Source of the DNA: CAIRDP01 sp037134895
GTDB taxonomy: Bacteria; Bacteroidota; Bacteroidia; Bacteroidales; FEN-979
DNA length: 64,000 nucleotides
Assembly (NCBI GenBank): GCA_037134895.1
Contig: JBAXLI010000009.1
Coordinates: 30,241-94,240, forward strand
Reading direction: 5' to 3'
Within the stretch, counting starts at the first letter, position 1. Every line of letters begins with the position of its first letter. The notes under the pieces are model-generated. The model had not been told where the DNA came from. It made no database searches and saw only the letters and a list, made by a program, of their open reading frames with translations. This document shows, one piece after another, positions 16,540 to 25,819 of this stretch. The position numbers and the translations under genes are program-made.

Positions 16540-18371
16540 AAAGGATTCTGATTATTGCTGCATTACTGATAACGGGGTTCTTGTATGCACAGGATGCCGT
16601 TAAAAGCGGATCTATGTTAAAAGGAAACGAGTCAGCGGGGAAATACGACCGTGTTTCACTCACCATGCTGATGCTTTCTATGCCGGGTGAGCGTTATACC
16701 GATGACATTAAAACCGTGTTCAGGGATGTTCACATTCCCGACAAATTCAATGACAACCTTGTAACAACCCGGTTCCTGAACCCATCCCTTCAGAGCAACA
16801 AGTCTGGCAGTCCGACTTATAATTTCACGAATCCCGGCAATGGAGTAATAGGTGGCCCGGAACTGAAAAATATAATGGTAAACGGCAAGGTTTCCAACCA
16901 GATCATTGCAAAATGGTTCGGAAGGAAGCCTGATGGTACTTTTTCGGAAGACGTGCTCAAGGAAAGAGGCTTGTACAATGCTGTTGACGGGGATGTGCTC
17001 ATTGCCAATGCCAGTGTGGCTAAACAAAGGCTGAGTGACCAGGGAGAGCGGATGATAGGCAGGAGCTTTATTATTGTAATGGATTATAACTGGGTAAGAA
17101 GTGTGGCAGAGATCCGTTCGGGAACCGACGATAAGAGCAAGGCGATGGCTTCGCAATATGCCGATAAAAACGGTTATGTTGGCCAGGGCCAGGCCTATAT
17201 TTTCCAGCTCGTCTGGAATGACTCGGTACAGTCTGTTTTCTATAATGATTTCTGGGCAGGCCCTAATGACAAAACCTCGGTCATCCAGGCCCGTGAGAAG
17301 GCCTTTAACGAAGCCCGCTTCGAGGTACGGTATCTTTTAAGTGTGTCGGTGGATGGCGATGGTACCCAGCCCAACCCCGATACATTTCTCGGAAAGCTTA
17401 CCAGGCAGAAGTCGAGGGACGAATTATTTCAGAAGCTGGTTTATACAAGCATCGACAATGCCGTATTCAAGATTGAAAGGGTTGTCGAAGATTTTAAAGT
17501 CAAAGTCCCTGTTGCTGCCATCCATCCAATACGGGCAAAAATTGGCCGTAAGGAAGGGCTGAGGGTCGACCACCGCTATTACGTATTTGAAGCGGTGCAG
17601 ACCGACCAGGGTGTAAAAATGAAACGAAGGGGTGTGATCAGGGCTACAAGTAAGATTGCCGACAACCGCCAGGTTGCAACCGGAACCACATCCGCAGAAA
17701 TGATGTCAAAATTTTACCAGGTTGCCGGGCGCAGGCTTGACGTGGGCATGAGGATGCAGCAACGAAATGATATAGGCATCGGGATCAACCTTGGAGTAAT
17801 TGCACAATCATCAGACTATTCGAACCTGTTATTCACAGGTGGGCTGGAATATAATCTCTCCCCGCTGCTCAGCCATATTATCAGGCGGATACCCCACTCA
17901 ATCAAGCTGGGGGTGGATTTCAGTTACGGCACACCCAAATATCCTATCGACTACCAGACCCTTCTCCCGGGGTTTGTTCCACCTTCAGATGCTGCGACGG
18001 AATTTAAGCTTTCAACAATGCGCTTCAGTTTCAGTCTTTCAAAGGATTTTCACTTTTTCAGGGTGATGCGTTTTACTCCTTTTGTAGGATATGCAATGGA
18101 AACTGCGAAATTCAACTCCGATCTGGTTTATTATTACGGGTATGACAAATCGAAAGACTTTACAAAGATTAAGAAAGACAGTACCTATGCTAAGATCAAT
18201 TTCTTTACCGTAGGGGCAAAACTCGGGATCAACATCACAAGTTTTATGCAGCTGATGCTTTATTTCAATGCCCTCGGGCCAAATTACAAGGGATATGACG
18301 CGGGACTCTATCAGCCAGCTATTAAAAACAACTGGATGGAGTTCGGGGCCTTCCTGCATTTTGAATTTTAA
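16536..18371 (+). CDS. Exported protein with predicted C-terminal outer-membrane beta-barrel
   Basis: A 611-residue protein with signal peptide (1-19, ending LYAQ). The N-terminal and central regions (about 35-400) are soluble and not recognised; a segment at about 300-385 (VAAIHPIRAKIGRKEGLRVDHRYYVFE) looks like a small beta domain. From about 405 the text alternates in short amphipathic strands with aromatic ends (GIGINLGVIAQ, FTGGLEYNL, SIKLGVDFSYG, MRFSFSLSKDF, FTVGAKLGINI) and ends in FGAFLHFEF, a terminal Phe typical of outer-membrane barrels. The start overlaps the ancestral stop of the upstream gene. It may be the outer-membrane component of the operon; the function is unknown. Confidence 0.75.
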   Translation: MKRILIIAALLITGFLYAQDAVKSGSMLKGNESAGKYDRVSLTMLMLSMPGERYTDDIKTVFRDVHIPDKFNDNLVTTRFLNPSLQSNKSGSPTYNFTNPGNGVIGGPELKNIMVNGKVSNQIIAKWFGRKPDGTFSEDVLKERGLYNAVDGDVLIANASVAKQRLSDQGERMIGRSFIIVMDYNWVRSVAEIRSGTDDKSKAMASQYADKNGYVGQGQAYIFQLVWNDSVQSVFYNDFWAGPNDKTSVIQAREKAFNEARFEVRYLLSVSVDGDGTQPNPDTFLGKLTRQKSRDELFQKLVYTSIDNAVFKIERVVEDFKVKVPVAAIHPIRAKIGRKEGLRVDHRYYVFEAVQTDQGVKMKRRGVIRATSKIADNRQVATGTTSAEMMSKFYQVAGRRLDVGMRMQQRNDIGIGINLGVIAQSSDYSNLLFTGGLEYNLSPLLSHIIRRIPHSIKLGVDFSYGTPKYPIDYQTLLPGFVPPSDAATEFKLSTMRFSFSLSKDFHFFRVMRFTPFVGYAMETAKFNSDLVYYYGYDKSKDFTKIKKDSTYAKINFFTVGAKLGINITSFMQLMLYFNALGPNYKGYDAGLYQPAIKNNWMEFGAFLHFEF

Positions 18372-18389
18372 TCAAACACTGAAACAAGT

Positions 18390-18896
18390 ATGAAAACTCT
18401 GAGAATCCTTTTTCTTTTTTTATTGGTAAGCGGATTAAGTTCTCCCGCTTTTACGCAATCTAAAAGCAAGAAAAAACTTGCCGGTTACACGATTGACAAT
18501 TACGAAATTGAATGTGTGGGAGTGGGATCAGAAGGAACTAAACTCTGGAAGGTATGGGGTTACGGAAAAAAGCCCGATGTGGCGATACTCCAGGCAAAGC
18601 GAAATGCAGTGCATGCCGCCATTTTCAAGGGAGCCTGGGTGGGAAAATGCCCGAAGACAGAGCCTCTTGTGTCAGATCCTGCCGTTGAGGAAAACAACCA
18701 GGAGTACTTCGATAAATTTTTCGAGAACGGAGGCACATACCTGAGTTTTGTTGCCCTGAGCGGCGACGGGATGGAAGAAAGGGTGAAGGTTGGGAAGCAA
18801 TACAAGGTTGCAATCGTGGTATCGGTCATGTATGCCCAGCTGCGAAAGGAGCTTGAGAGGGCAGGAATAGTGAAATCATTGAATAACGGCTTTTAA
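18390..18896 (+). CDS. Small exported protein of the envelope operon
   Basis: A 168-residue protein with signal peptide (1-23, ending AFTQS) and a compact alpha+beta domain. The stretch GYGKKPDVAILQAKRNAVHAA resembles the helix found in LPP20/FlgT-N-like envelope proteins, where an aliphatic strand precedes a helix rich in Ala and Lys. That relation is weak and is my inference. It lies 18 bp after the barrel gene and 12 bp before the DUF6175-like gene. Confidence 0.65.
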   Translation: MKTLRILFLFLLVSGLSSPAFTQSKSKKKLAGYTIDNYEIECVGVGSEGTKLWKVWGYGKKPDVAILQAKRNAVHAAIFKGAWVGKCPKTEPLVSDPAVEENNQEYFDKFFENGGTYLSFVALSGDGMEERVKVGKQYKVAIVVSVMYAQLRKELERAGIVKSLNNGF

Positions 18897-18908
18897 ACAT
18901 CAGGGGAT

Positions 18909-19856
18909 ATGAAAAATATTTTTATCGCAGTTCTTTTAACGGCCTTCTCGGCAATAGCCTTCGGCCAGGCCAAAAAGCCAACTATAATGGTTATGCCCAG
19001 CGATGTATGGTGCCAGAAGAACGGGTTCATGACAGTTTACGATAACCAGGGCACACAGCAGAGCGTACCTGATTACAAGAAAGCCTTGCAGAATGACCCG
19101 GATCTGCTGCTTGTCATTGCCAAGATTAATACCATGATGACCGACAGGGGTTTCCCTTTGAAGAACCTCGAATCGGTTATTAAAAATAACGAAAACCAGG
19201 CGGCCCAGGACAACATGAGGACGAGTAAGGCTGGCTCTGCGCTGGCCGAAAGTCCGCTCGACAAACTGAAGAAAGCTGCCAGGGCTGATATTATCATGTA
19301 TCTCACTTATACTATCAACCAGACCGGGCCCAAAAAATCGGTTACATTTAACTTGCAGGGCATCGATGCCTATACCGGGAAACAAATCGCCGGGGCACAG
19401 GGCACCGGACAACCTTCCTTTTCGGCCGAACTCCCTGTCCTGCTCGAAGAAGCTGTGATCGCCCATCTTGACAACTTCAATGCCCAGCTCCAAAAACATT
19501 TTGACGACCTCTTCGCAAACGGACGTGAGATCACGGTTAGGGTACAGATGTGGGACAATGGCTCCGGCACCGACATGGAAACAGAGTACGGAGGCAAGGA
19601 ACTGAACGAGATCCTTGATGAATGGATGGCTGCGAATACAGTCAAAGGCCGTTACAGCAAGTCGGAGTCGAGCGAAAATTACATGTTCTTCGAGCAGGTG
19701 AGGATCCCACTGTTCAACGAATCAGGAAAGTCCCAGGATGCGAAGGATTTTGTTCAGTTACTGCGGAAGTTCCTGAAAGACCCGCCTTACAGCCTGAGCT
19801 GCAAAGCCGATATGAACGGGCTTGGGGCAGGACTGCTTTATATTGGAGAAAAGTAA
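18909..19856 (+). CDS. Exported DUF6175-like protein
   Basis: A 315-residue protein with signal peptide (1-19, ending AFGQ) followed by KKPTIMVMPSDVWCQKNGF, an opening I associate with the Bacteroidota family DUF6175. Features visible later: an Asn/Gln-rich helix (ENQAAQDNM), AARADIIMYLTYTI, which reads like a TolB-N/CsgG-like strand, and a C-terminal part with SLSCKADMNGLGAGLLYIGE. No function is known to me. Its position between two other exported proteins with 12-18 bp gaps argues for a joint envelope role. Confidence 0.7.
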   Translation: MKNIFIAVLLTAFSAIAFGQAKKPTIMVMPSDVWCQKNGFMTVYDNQGTQQSVPDYKKALQNDPDLLLVIAKINTMMTDRGFPLKNLESVIKNNENQAAQDNMRTSKAGSALAESPLDKLKKAARADIIMYLTYTINQTGPKKSVTFNLQGIDAYTGKQIAGAQGTGQPSFSAELPVLLEEAVIAHLDNFNAQLQKHFDDLFANGREITVRVQMWDNGSGTDMETEYGGKELNEILDEWMAANTVKGRYSKSESSENYMFFEQVRIPLFNESGKSQDAKDFVQLLRKFLKDPPYSLSCKADMNGLGAGLLYIGEK

Positions 19857-19874
19857 ACCTTAAAAGGAATTCTT

Positions 19875-20849
19875 ATGAAGAAGATTTTGCATTTTTTACT
19901 GCTCATGGTTGTATTCTCCCCCTTTGCCACTCATGCTCAGAATACCCAGGGAAAGACCGCAGATGTTGGAAGATTATCCCTCACACCTGTTGTGTCCGAT
20001 GAGGTTTCAGCCATCCCTGCCGAAGCAAAAAACTATCTTGCCAATAAACTCCAGCAGATAGCCACCCTTAACGGGCTGGGCGGCAAAGCCCATAATCCCT
20101 GGTTTGTGATAACGGCAAACATATCGGTGGTCTCGAAAGATGTTCTTGCAGGTCCTCCCCAGATGATTGCCCAGAACCTTGAAGTTACGCTGTATATTGC
20201 CGATTACAGGCAAAAAACCGTACTGAGTACATTAAGCCTTTCGGTCAAAGGAGTTGGCACAAACGAAACCAAAGCTTTCATGGAAGCGATAAAGAATATC
20301 AAAGCGGTCAATCCGGAGATCAAGCTGTTTGTCGAAAACGGAAAAAACAAGATCATTGAATTTTACAATTCAAACTGTGATTTTGTATTGACAGATGCGG
20401 AAACTAAATGTGCCCAGAAGAAATACCAGGAAGCGATCTTTACACTTACTGCGGTACCAGATGTGTGCAAAGATTGTTACATGCAGGCAAACAAGGCAGT
20501 AGGCCCGATCTACCAGCTCTATGCCGATTTTAATTGCAAAGTCATGCTGAACATGGCTCAGAATGCCTGGAATGCACGGCCGAACAGTGCAGGTGCAGAA
20601 CAGGCTGCAAGGGCCCTTTCAACTATTGACCCCGAAGCGGCCTGCTATGCAGACGCAAAACAATTCATGACGCAGATCGCACAGAAGGTGCTTGAGGATG
20701 AGAAGCGCGATGTGGCTATGGAAATGAAAGTTCATGACGACAAGGTTGATCTTGAAAAGCAACGGATCGAAGCCGCCCGGGCCGTTGGAGTGGCTTACGG
20801 GACAAACCAGCCTCAGCAGTCATACAATTTCAAAGGATGGCTTTGGTAG
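19875..20849 (+). CDS. Exported protein, unknown, CsgG/TolB-N-like strand pattern
   Basis: A 324-residue protein with signal peptide (1-22, ending THAQN). Residues about 30-165 have alternating strands and helices (ANKLQQIATL, WFVITANISVVSKDV, QNLEVTLYIADYRQKTVLSTLSLSVKG) reminiscent of the nucleotide-free alpha/beta fold in CsgG/TolB-N proteins, without a decisive motif. The rest is helical with five cysteines (CDFV, TKCA, DVCKDCY, NCKVM) and TPR-like spacing, ending in an amphipathic Lys/Glu/Arg helix and GWLW. I do not recognise the family. Gaps of 18 and 19 bp to its neighbours support co-transcription. Confidence 0.65.
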   Translation: MKKILHFLLLMVVFSPFATHAQNTQGKTADVGRLSLTPVVSDEVSAIPAEAKNYLANKLQQIATLNGLGGKAHNPWFVITANISVVSKDVLAGPPQMIAQNLEVTLYIADYRQKTVLSTLSLSVKGVGTNETKAFMEAIKNIKAVNPEIKLFVENGKNKIIEFYNSNCDFVLTDAETKCAQKKYQEAIFTLTAVPDVCKDCYMQANKAVGPIYQLYADFNCKVMLNMAQNAWNARPNSAGAEQAARALSTIDPEAACYADAKQFMTQIAQKVLEDEKRDVAMEMKVHDDKVDLEKQRIEAARAVGVAYGTNQPQQSYNFKGWLW

Positions 20850-20868
20850 AAATTTTTAATCAGGAAAC

Positions 20869-22182
20869 ATGAGAAAAGTATTATCAGCAATAAGCATCAG
20901 CCTGCTTGTTTTAATGATATCGGCTGCTGGCATCTGCGCCCAGGAAAAGGTCATTGAAAAAAGCGGGAAAAAGCCCGCCTGGGTGAACTCGGTCGAAAAA
21001 GGATATATCATCGAGATGGGCCATGGGACCACTGCCGATGAGGCAAAGGAAAAAGCCATGCTGCAGATCAAGGAATCTATGATACGCTCTGTTGCCGACC
21101 TGGTTTCTTCCAGTACCACCATGACCTCCATTGTAAAAATGACAAACAACAAGTCGCAGATAAACGACGATTTCACCACGGCGGTTCGGTCGAGGACTGC
21201 TAAAATGCCTTTCATCAAAGGGATCTCGGTGAGCAAGGCCAGCGATTTTTACTGGGAGAAGGTGAAGGATCCGAAAACCGGTGCAGTTTCGGTGAATTAT
21301 CATATCAAATATCCATTCCCAAACTCAGAGCTCAATGCGATCATTGCTGAATTCGAGAAGGATATGAAGGAGAAGGCCATGATGGTTGAGGCCCTCTGCC
21401 AGCCTGCAGCGAATTCAACGAACCTCGATGAAATCGTTCAGAAATTCAGGGAACTGCTGAGCCTGATCCCCCAGCTCGAGGAACCCGTTAAAACCAATGC
21501 CCTGGTTTGTGAAGCTACCTACAGGAACCTCCTGAAATCCTTATCCATCCTTTCAACAGCATCTTCGGCGGGCAATCTTTCGTATATCATCAGCTCAGGG
21601 GGTAAGACCTTCAGGTCGACGTCGAAACCCCTTATTAAATCGAACTGTGCAGGGAACTTCACCTTCACCACATCCGCCGACACCAGTAAAATAGGATATT
21701 CCTATAATGGATGTTATGAAAGCCAGGCGAATAAGGTGAGCGTGGAATACCATTTCGAAGACATCACAATGAAATCGGAATTCCCTTTCGAGATTGGCGC
21801 AGGCAAGATTGAGTTTTCCCTGTCCGACGGGGTCTCCATTACCGAAACCGATGGTGATTCGCTAAGCATCAGGCAGTGCCAGGTAAGGGTGAACCTGAAT
21901 TTGAAATTCGCCACCGGTTTTATCGTTAAACGCATCACCCTCGAATTGCCGGGAGCAAGTCCGGTAAGGTTTGAAGGACTCAGTATCAAAGTGAGCGGAA
22001 AGGGGCTGCATGCGATAAGCGCCGAAGGCAGTGCAATGATCAGGAAGAGCACGGTCTCGTCGAGGCAGGGCCTGGGAAACCAGGCTTCAGGAAGCATTGA
22101 ATACTTTGACCCCATGAGCGGGACAACTGCTGTTTACAAGTTCTACAACGAAAAAACCGACATTCGTTTATTGCAACAGTAG
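20869..22182 (+). CDS. LPP20-like exported protein
   Basis: A 437-residue protein with signal peptide (1-24, ending GICAQ). The first mature part, KKPAWVNSVEKGYIIEMGHG followed by TTADEAKEKAMLQIKESMIR, has the PxWV...GxG...A...A...A pattern of the LPP20/FlgT-N envelope family. The Cys in the signal region is not at a convincing lipobox, so a soluble or loosely attached protein is as likely as a lipoprotein. The C-terminal half (about 235-430) is beta-rich and unrecognised. It is the last clear member of the run of exported proteins that starts at 12439. Confidence 0.7.
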   Translation: MRKVLSAISISLLVLMISAAGICAQEKVIEKSGKKPAWVNSVEKGYIIEMGHGTTADEAKEKAMLQIKESMIRSVADLVSSSTTMTSIVKMTNNKSQINDDFTTAVRSRTAKMPFIKGISVSKASDFYWEKVKDPKTGAVSVNYHIKYPFPNSELNAIIAEFEKDMKEKAMMVEALCQPAANSTNLDEIVQKFRELLSLIPQLEEPVKTNALVCEATYRNLLKSLSILSTASSAGNLSYIISSGGKTFRSTSKPLIKSNCAGNFTFTTSADTSKIGYSYNGCYESQANKVSVEYHFEDITMKSEFPFEIGAGKIEFSLSDGVSITETDGDSLSIRQCQVRVNLNLKFATGFIVKRITLELPGASPVRFEGLSIKVSGKGLHAISAEGSAMIRKSTVSSRQGLGNQASGSIEYFDPMSGTTAVYKFYNEKTDIRLLQQ

Positions 22183-22205
22183 TCGCAGCAGTAGGAATTT
22201 TCCTT

Positions 22206-22213
22206 TACCTTTG
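22206..22213 (+). promoter_or_regulatory. -7 box (TACCTTTG) before the START-domain gene
   Basis: TACCTTTG matches TAnnTTTG. It overlaps an in-frame TTG at 22211 and would place the transcription start near 22220, making the later TTG at 22232 the better start codon. No -33 TTG is well placed. Confidence 0.3.
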
Positions 22214-22231
22214 TTGCATAAAAATTACGAT

Positions 22232-22885
22232 TTGATAACATTACCAAAACAGAGGCGCAGGGATAAATCCTCGACTGCGTTGTTCCCTATACTCATTTTC
22301 TCAGTGATGTTTGTTTTGAGTTTGAGCTCGTTCGCCCAGACCTGGAATTTCATAAAAGAAAAAGACGGGATAAAGATCTATACAAGAACCCCCGAAAATT
22401 CAAATTTCAAATGTTTCAAGGGAGAAACGGTATACAATACCACCATGGATAAAATTAATAATTATATCGGTAATGTTGAGAACATCAACTGGTGGGACAA
22501 AAATTTACGGGAGATCAAGGTGTTGTCATCTGTACGCGATAAGGAGATGAGGTATTACCTGATCTATGATGTCCCCTGGCCATTAAGTGACAGGGACCTT
22601 TGCGTGGAAGCAAAGATCACTACCGATCCGTTGACGGGCGAGAGGGTGGTATTTGCGAAACCTTTGCTTGATGTAGTCCCTGAAAAGGAAGGCATAGTAA
22701 GGATCAGGAATTACTGGCAAAAATGGACCCTTAAGCCCATGGGGAATAATAAAGTTCAGGCTGTACTCGAAGGGTTTGTCGACCCGGGAGGAAGTGTGCC
22801 GGCCTGGTTGTATAACATGGTCATCGTTGACACCCCGCTCAAGGTGATGAGGGGGATTAAATCCCTGGTGGAAGAAAAGAATTAA
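22232..22885 (+). CDS. Exported START-domain lipid-binding protein
   Basis: A protein of about 217 residues with an N-terminal export signal (basic KQRRRDK, then ALFPILIFSVMFVLSLSSFAQ) and one START/Bet v1-like domain: WNFIKEKDGIKIYTRTPE, the FKGETVYNTTMDKI helix, WWDKNLREIKVL, YYLIYDVPWPLSDRDLCVEA and the C-terminal helix ending VMRGIKSLVEEKN. START domains bind a hydrophobic ligand in a deep cavity; bacterial ligands are mostly unknown. The start codon is uncertain: TTG at 22211 or 22232. The stop codon overlaps that of the convergent gene by two bases (stops at 22883-22885 and 22882-22884). Confidence 0.82.
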   Translation: MITLPKQRRRDKSSTALFPILIFSVMFVLSLSSFAQTWNFIKEKDGIKIYTRTPENSNFKCFKGETVYNTTMDKINNYIGNVENINWWDKNLREIKVLSSVRDKEMRYYLIYDVPWPLSDRDLCVEAKITTDPLTGERVVFAKPLLDVVPEKEGIVRIRNYWQKWTLKPMGNNKVQAVLEGFVDPGGSVPAWLYNMVIVDTPLKVMRGIKSLVEEKN

Positions 22886-24174
22886 GGTTTTGTCTGCTGG
22901 TACATTTCATTAATATCTTCCATAGACAGTTCTGTATGGAAAATCCTCAGCTCGTCAAGCCAGCCCCTGAAATGATCTGCGAAAGGAGAGTTGTAATTTC
23001 CCCAGGAAGTGCCGGAATAGGCCTGTGAACCTGCTGAATGATTGAATCCCATGGCGAAATCAGGTTCCTGGAGGGGAAGTGTGCCGGCGTATTTCATACC
23101 TGTAATGTTCCTGGCAGGATCCCCTACAGGCCATTGATTGAAATCCTGTTGTTTCATAATCAAACTGTTGATGTAAAGAGTCCCGATCCTGGTCGAACCG
23201 CTGTAAGTGAAACAGATAAATGCCCATTTATCTTCAACCAGGGCCTGCAATCCGCCAGTTAAGGTGAGGTCCTTGCAAAAAATCCATCCCGGCTCTCCTC
23301 CATTGTTCTGGGTTTTTCCATCGCCTGCAAATGTAAGAAGCTCGGTGATCGCCGTGCTGTCGGGCAGGGCATAGGAAGCACCCATCTCGCAGAAAGTGTA
23401 ATCTTCGCCGATCGAAAATTCAAACCCTTTGTAATCTCCGAGGCCAAGAATGAGATGCCCTTTCGGGTTCCCTGCAGAATCGAGCTGGTGATACGGGTTG
23501 GCTTTGACCCAGAATGAGATGGAGAAATCGTTTGTGTTAAGCAGCTGATCGGCGTTAAGAATCTCGATGATAGCTGAAGTGCCGTTAAACGCAACGCATT
23601 GCCCCAGAGACCTTCTAAAGGAATTAGCATAATTCACATCTGTCATTGTGCTCGCATTGTAATTCCCCAGCTGGTCATAGATATTCCCGTTAAAATTCCA
23701 GTAAGCGACCTGTCCCGGGGGGCCGAAACTTCCTGCGGTCGTAAACGCCCGCCATAGATAGGTCATCACAAGTCCGTCAGTCGAACGTATATTCAGGAAG
23801 GTCAGCTGGTAACTGATGCCGCTGCCAAGATCAGCTTTAGGAATGGCTGTGATGGTATTTCCAAAAACAACGTAATTCATGTCAACGTAGGATGAATCGA
23901 ATACTCTGAAAAGTTTTATCGTGTTTGCGTTAACGCTCGCCGGGTCGATATTCGACGTCAGGGATGCAACGATTTTTGCATTTGACGGGACATTTGTAGG
24001 ACTTACAAGGCTGAGCCCGACTCCTCCTGCCGAAAGTGAATTAAAATCCAGGGTTGGCGGATCGCTTTGCTTGGAACAGCTAAAGATAAATAACAGAACA
24101 AAGAAACCAGAGTAAAAAATTATTCGTTGCACGATGCTTATGTTTTTCGGTAAAATAACGGTAAAGGTACTCAT
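22882..24174 (-). CDS. LamG-domain lipoprotein with N-terminal Ig-like (Big_5-like) domain
   Basis: A 430-residue lipoprotein. The long signal ends in FIFSC, giving Cys33 as lipidation site. Residues about 50-145 read as a bacterial Ig-like domain of the SbsA/Big_5 type (LVSPTNVPSNAKIVASLTSN, SYQLTFLNIRSTDG). Residues about 155-430 are a LamG/concanavalin-like domain (VAYWNFNGNIYDQLG, FSISFWVKANP, WAFICFTYSGS and the closing FRGWLDELRIFHTELSMEDI). It is probably surface-exposed and may bind glycans; the ligand is unknown. A GTG at 24132 is an alternative start giving a shorter signal. It is the second LamG protein flanking the envelope operon. Confidence 0.82.
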   Translation of the reverse strand: MSTFTVILPKNISIVQRIIFYSGFFVLLFIFSCSKQSDPPTLDFNSLSAGGVGLSLVSPTNVPSNAKIVASLTSNIDPASVNANTIKLFRVFDSSYVDMNYVVFGNTITAIPKADLGSGISYQLTFLNIRSTDGLVMTYLWRAFTTAGSFGPPGQVAYWNFNGNIYDQLGNYNASTMTDVNYANSFRRSLGQCVAFNGTSAIIEILNADQLLNTNDFSISFWVKANPYHQLDSAGNPKGHLILGLGDYKGFEFSIGEDYTFCEMGASYALPDSTAITELLTFAGDGKTQNNGGEPGWIFCKDLTLTGGLQALVEDKWAFICFTYSGSTRIGTLYINSLIMKQQDFNQWPVGDPARNITGMKYAGTLPLQEPDFAMGFNHSAGSQAYSGTSWGNYNSPFADHFRGWLDELRIFHTELSMEDINEMYQQTKP

Positions 24175-24274
24175 TTATTTCAGAATCATTAAATCTGTAT
24201 TAATAAATTGTTAACAATGAATGCGTTGCGGATATTTTATAGATATTTGCGACGCAGGCTGGTCCTAATAATTA

Positions 24275-24306
24275 TTGATCGAAAGTTAGAAAAATTCTTA
24301 TCTTTA
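24275..24306 (+). promoter_or_regulatory. Possible promoter of the CHAD/copper ATPase operon (weak)
   Basis: TTG at 24275-24277 and TATCTTTA at 24299-24306 are 21 bp apart. The -7 element has one mismatch to TAnnTTTG. It would leave a leader of about 75 bases before the ATG at 24390. Confidence 0.3.
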
Positions 24307-24389
24307 CGATATTGCAAAGCTTAATTGATTCGGCTAAAATTCAATCAAGTGACTACAAGTAAGGAAATTGATGATCAATACCGGGAAAC

Positions 24390-24947
24390 ATGAAAATCAG
24401 GGCAGGAAAATTCAAAAAACCAGGCAATACTGTAAAAGAATTGACTATTGCGGCAGGCAAAGCCATGAAAAGCGGTTTTTACACTGAAGCCATCTGGTTG
24501 CTTTCTGATATCATGGAAGCCCGGCTGAAAAAGCTGATCCTGGTCAGCGAAGGGAAAAAGCCAGGCGCAGCCTCCGGCCTGGAACAGCATTTGAAGAGGA
24601 TCAGGCTGCTGCAGACGAGGGAGCAATATTCGGTACTGAGAGAACAGTTTCATATTTCATTGATCAGCAGGCTGAGGGAATGGAAAAATAACCGTAATAT
24701 CATGATGAAAGACATGCTTGAGATGCATGTTTCATATGAGCGGAAAGAAAGAATGGCAAAGATGGGGATCATACTTCTCAAGGAGCTTGACAAGGTTTAC
24801 AAGCATTATAAACTGGCTTTCCATTTGCCGCAAGCTGTTGTGGTGCTTTCACCGGAACCTCCTGCCGAGCCTGCTCCCTCAAAAGTGGAAAGCCTGGAGC
24901 CACACCCTGACAGGCATGACAATGAACAAGTAATCAGCAAACTATGA
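24390..24947 (+). CDS. Basic helical protein upstream of CHAD, unknown
   Basis: A 185-residue cytoplasmic protein without signal or membrane segment. It is strongly helical and basic (KIRAGKFKKPGNTVKEL, KAMKSGFYTEAIWLLSDIMEARLKKLIL), with a Pro/Glu-rich tail (PEPPAEPAPSKVE). I recognise no family. Its stop overlaps the start of the CHAD gene by four bases, so translation is coupled. Confidence 0.65.
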   Translation: MKIRAGKFKKPGNTVKELTIAAGKAMKSGFYTEAIWLLSDIMEARLKKLILVSEGKKPGAASGLEQHLKRIRLLQTREQYSVLREQFHISLISRLREWKNNRNIMMKDMLEMHVSYERKERMAKMGIILLKELDKVYKHYKLAFHLPQAVVVLSPEPPAEPAPSKVESLEPHPDRHDNEQVISKL

Positions 24948-25819
24948 CATCCTCCAGGGTTCGGGAATTTTACTGGAGATTTTTCAGGAAAAGGATCACA
25001 TCCCTTCTTGCAAATATTTACCGTTCAAGCATAACCGGGGCCGAAAAGGACATTCACAGGGCGAGGCTTGACATGAAAAAGATCTATGCCATCCTCGAGA
25101 TGTTTGAAATGCTGAACCCCGAGAAATTCGATCCCGGGAACTTCGAAGTGTTCAAATCCTTATTCAGGTTTTCGGGAAAGATAAGGGAATTGCAGGTAAA
25201 CGAGATCGTCATCGCAAGGTATGGAGAGCCCAGTCAGGGCATGCTTGCCTTCAATAAATACCTGCATTCGAGGGAAAACAAGCTTACAAAGCAATTCCTT
25301 TCGGTAGTTCAGGATTTTGATGAGAAAAAACTGAAAACGGCCGAGCGTTCCATAAAGAAATTATGTAGTGAGATCAAAGTTAAAACCCTCAAAGCGAGAT
25401 CTGAAAAGTTCATCCTTAAAAAGGCAAAAAAGATAAGCCTTCTGAGATTTTACCCTGGCAATCCTGAAAATATCCACGGGATCAGGAAACAGCTAAAATC
25501 AATGGTTACTATTCTTACGCTGGTAGCAATGGTATTCAGGGACGAGAAACATGAAGCCATACTCGGTAAACTGAACCAGACAGAAATGCTTATCGGGAAC
25601 TGGCATGACAACCAGGTCCTGATGGAATACATCGATCAGTTCCTTCACAAGCATAAGTCATTCAGCAGGGAGTGCCAGCTTCAGCTCCTTGTTGTGAGAA
25701 ATAAAATCATCAAAGACAATCAGGAGCTTCTAAAGGCGTTATTCCCAAAAATAGAGGAGGTTCTAAGTGTAATTTTCCCCTCTGAAGAAGCCCATGACGA
25801 AAATCAAGGAAATTTATAA
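24944..25819 (+). CDS. CHAD-domain protein
   Basis: A 291-residue all-helical protein with the pattern of a CHAD domain: paired four-helix bundles with conserved His and basic residues, here DIHRARLDMKKIYAILEMF near the N-terminus, NIHGIRKQLKSM at about residue 180 and LIGNWHDNQVLMEYI at about 220. CHAD proteins bind inorganic polyphosphate through these basic residues and can localise to polyphosphate granules. No adjacent CYTH domain is present. It overlaps the copper-ATPase gene by 26 bases and the upstream helical gene by four, so all three are likely made together; whether it ties polyphosphate to copper handling is inference. Confidence 0.85.
   Translation: MTSSRVREFYWRFFRKRITSLLANIYRSSITGAEKDIHRARLDMKKIYAILEMFEMLNPEKFDPGNFEVFKSLFRFSGKIRELQVNEIVIARYGEPSQGMLAFNKYLHSRENKLTKQFLSVVQDFDEKKLKTAERSIKKLCSEIKVKTLKARSEKFILKKAKKISLLRFYPGNPENIHGIRKQLKSMVTILTLVAMVFRDEKHEAILGKLNQTEMLIGNWHDNQVLMEYIDQFLHKHKSFSRECQLQLLVVRNKIIKDNQELLKALFPKIEEVLSVIFPSEEAHDENQGNL

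Noticed and set aside
22211..22231. TTG at 22211 as start of the START-domain gene
   Set aside because: It overlaps a TACCTTTG -7-like box; the TTG at 22232 leaves a good export signal. Not certain.
24207..24218. ATTGTTAACAAT palindrome in the LamG/CHAD intergenic region
   Set aside because: Short, AT-rich and single copy; expected by chance in such sequence.
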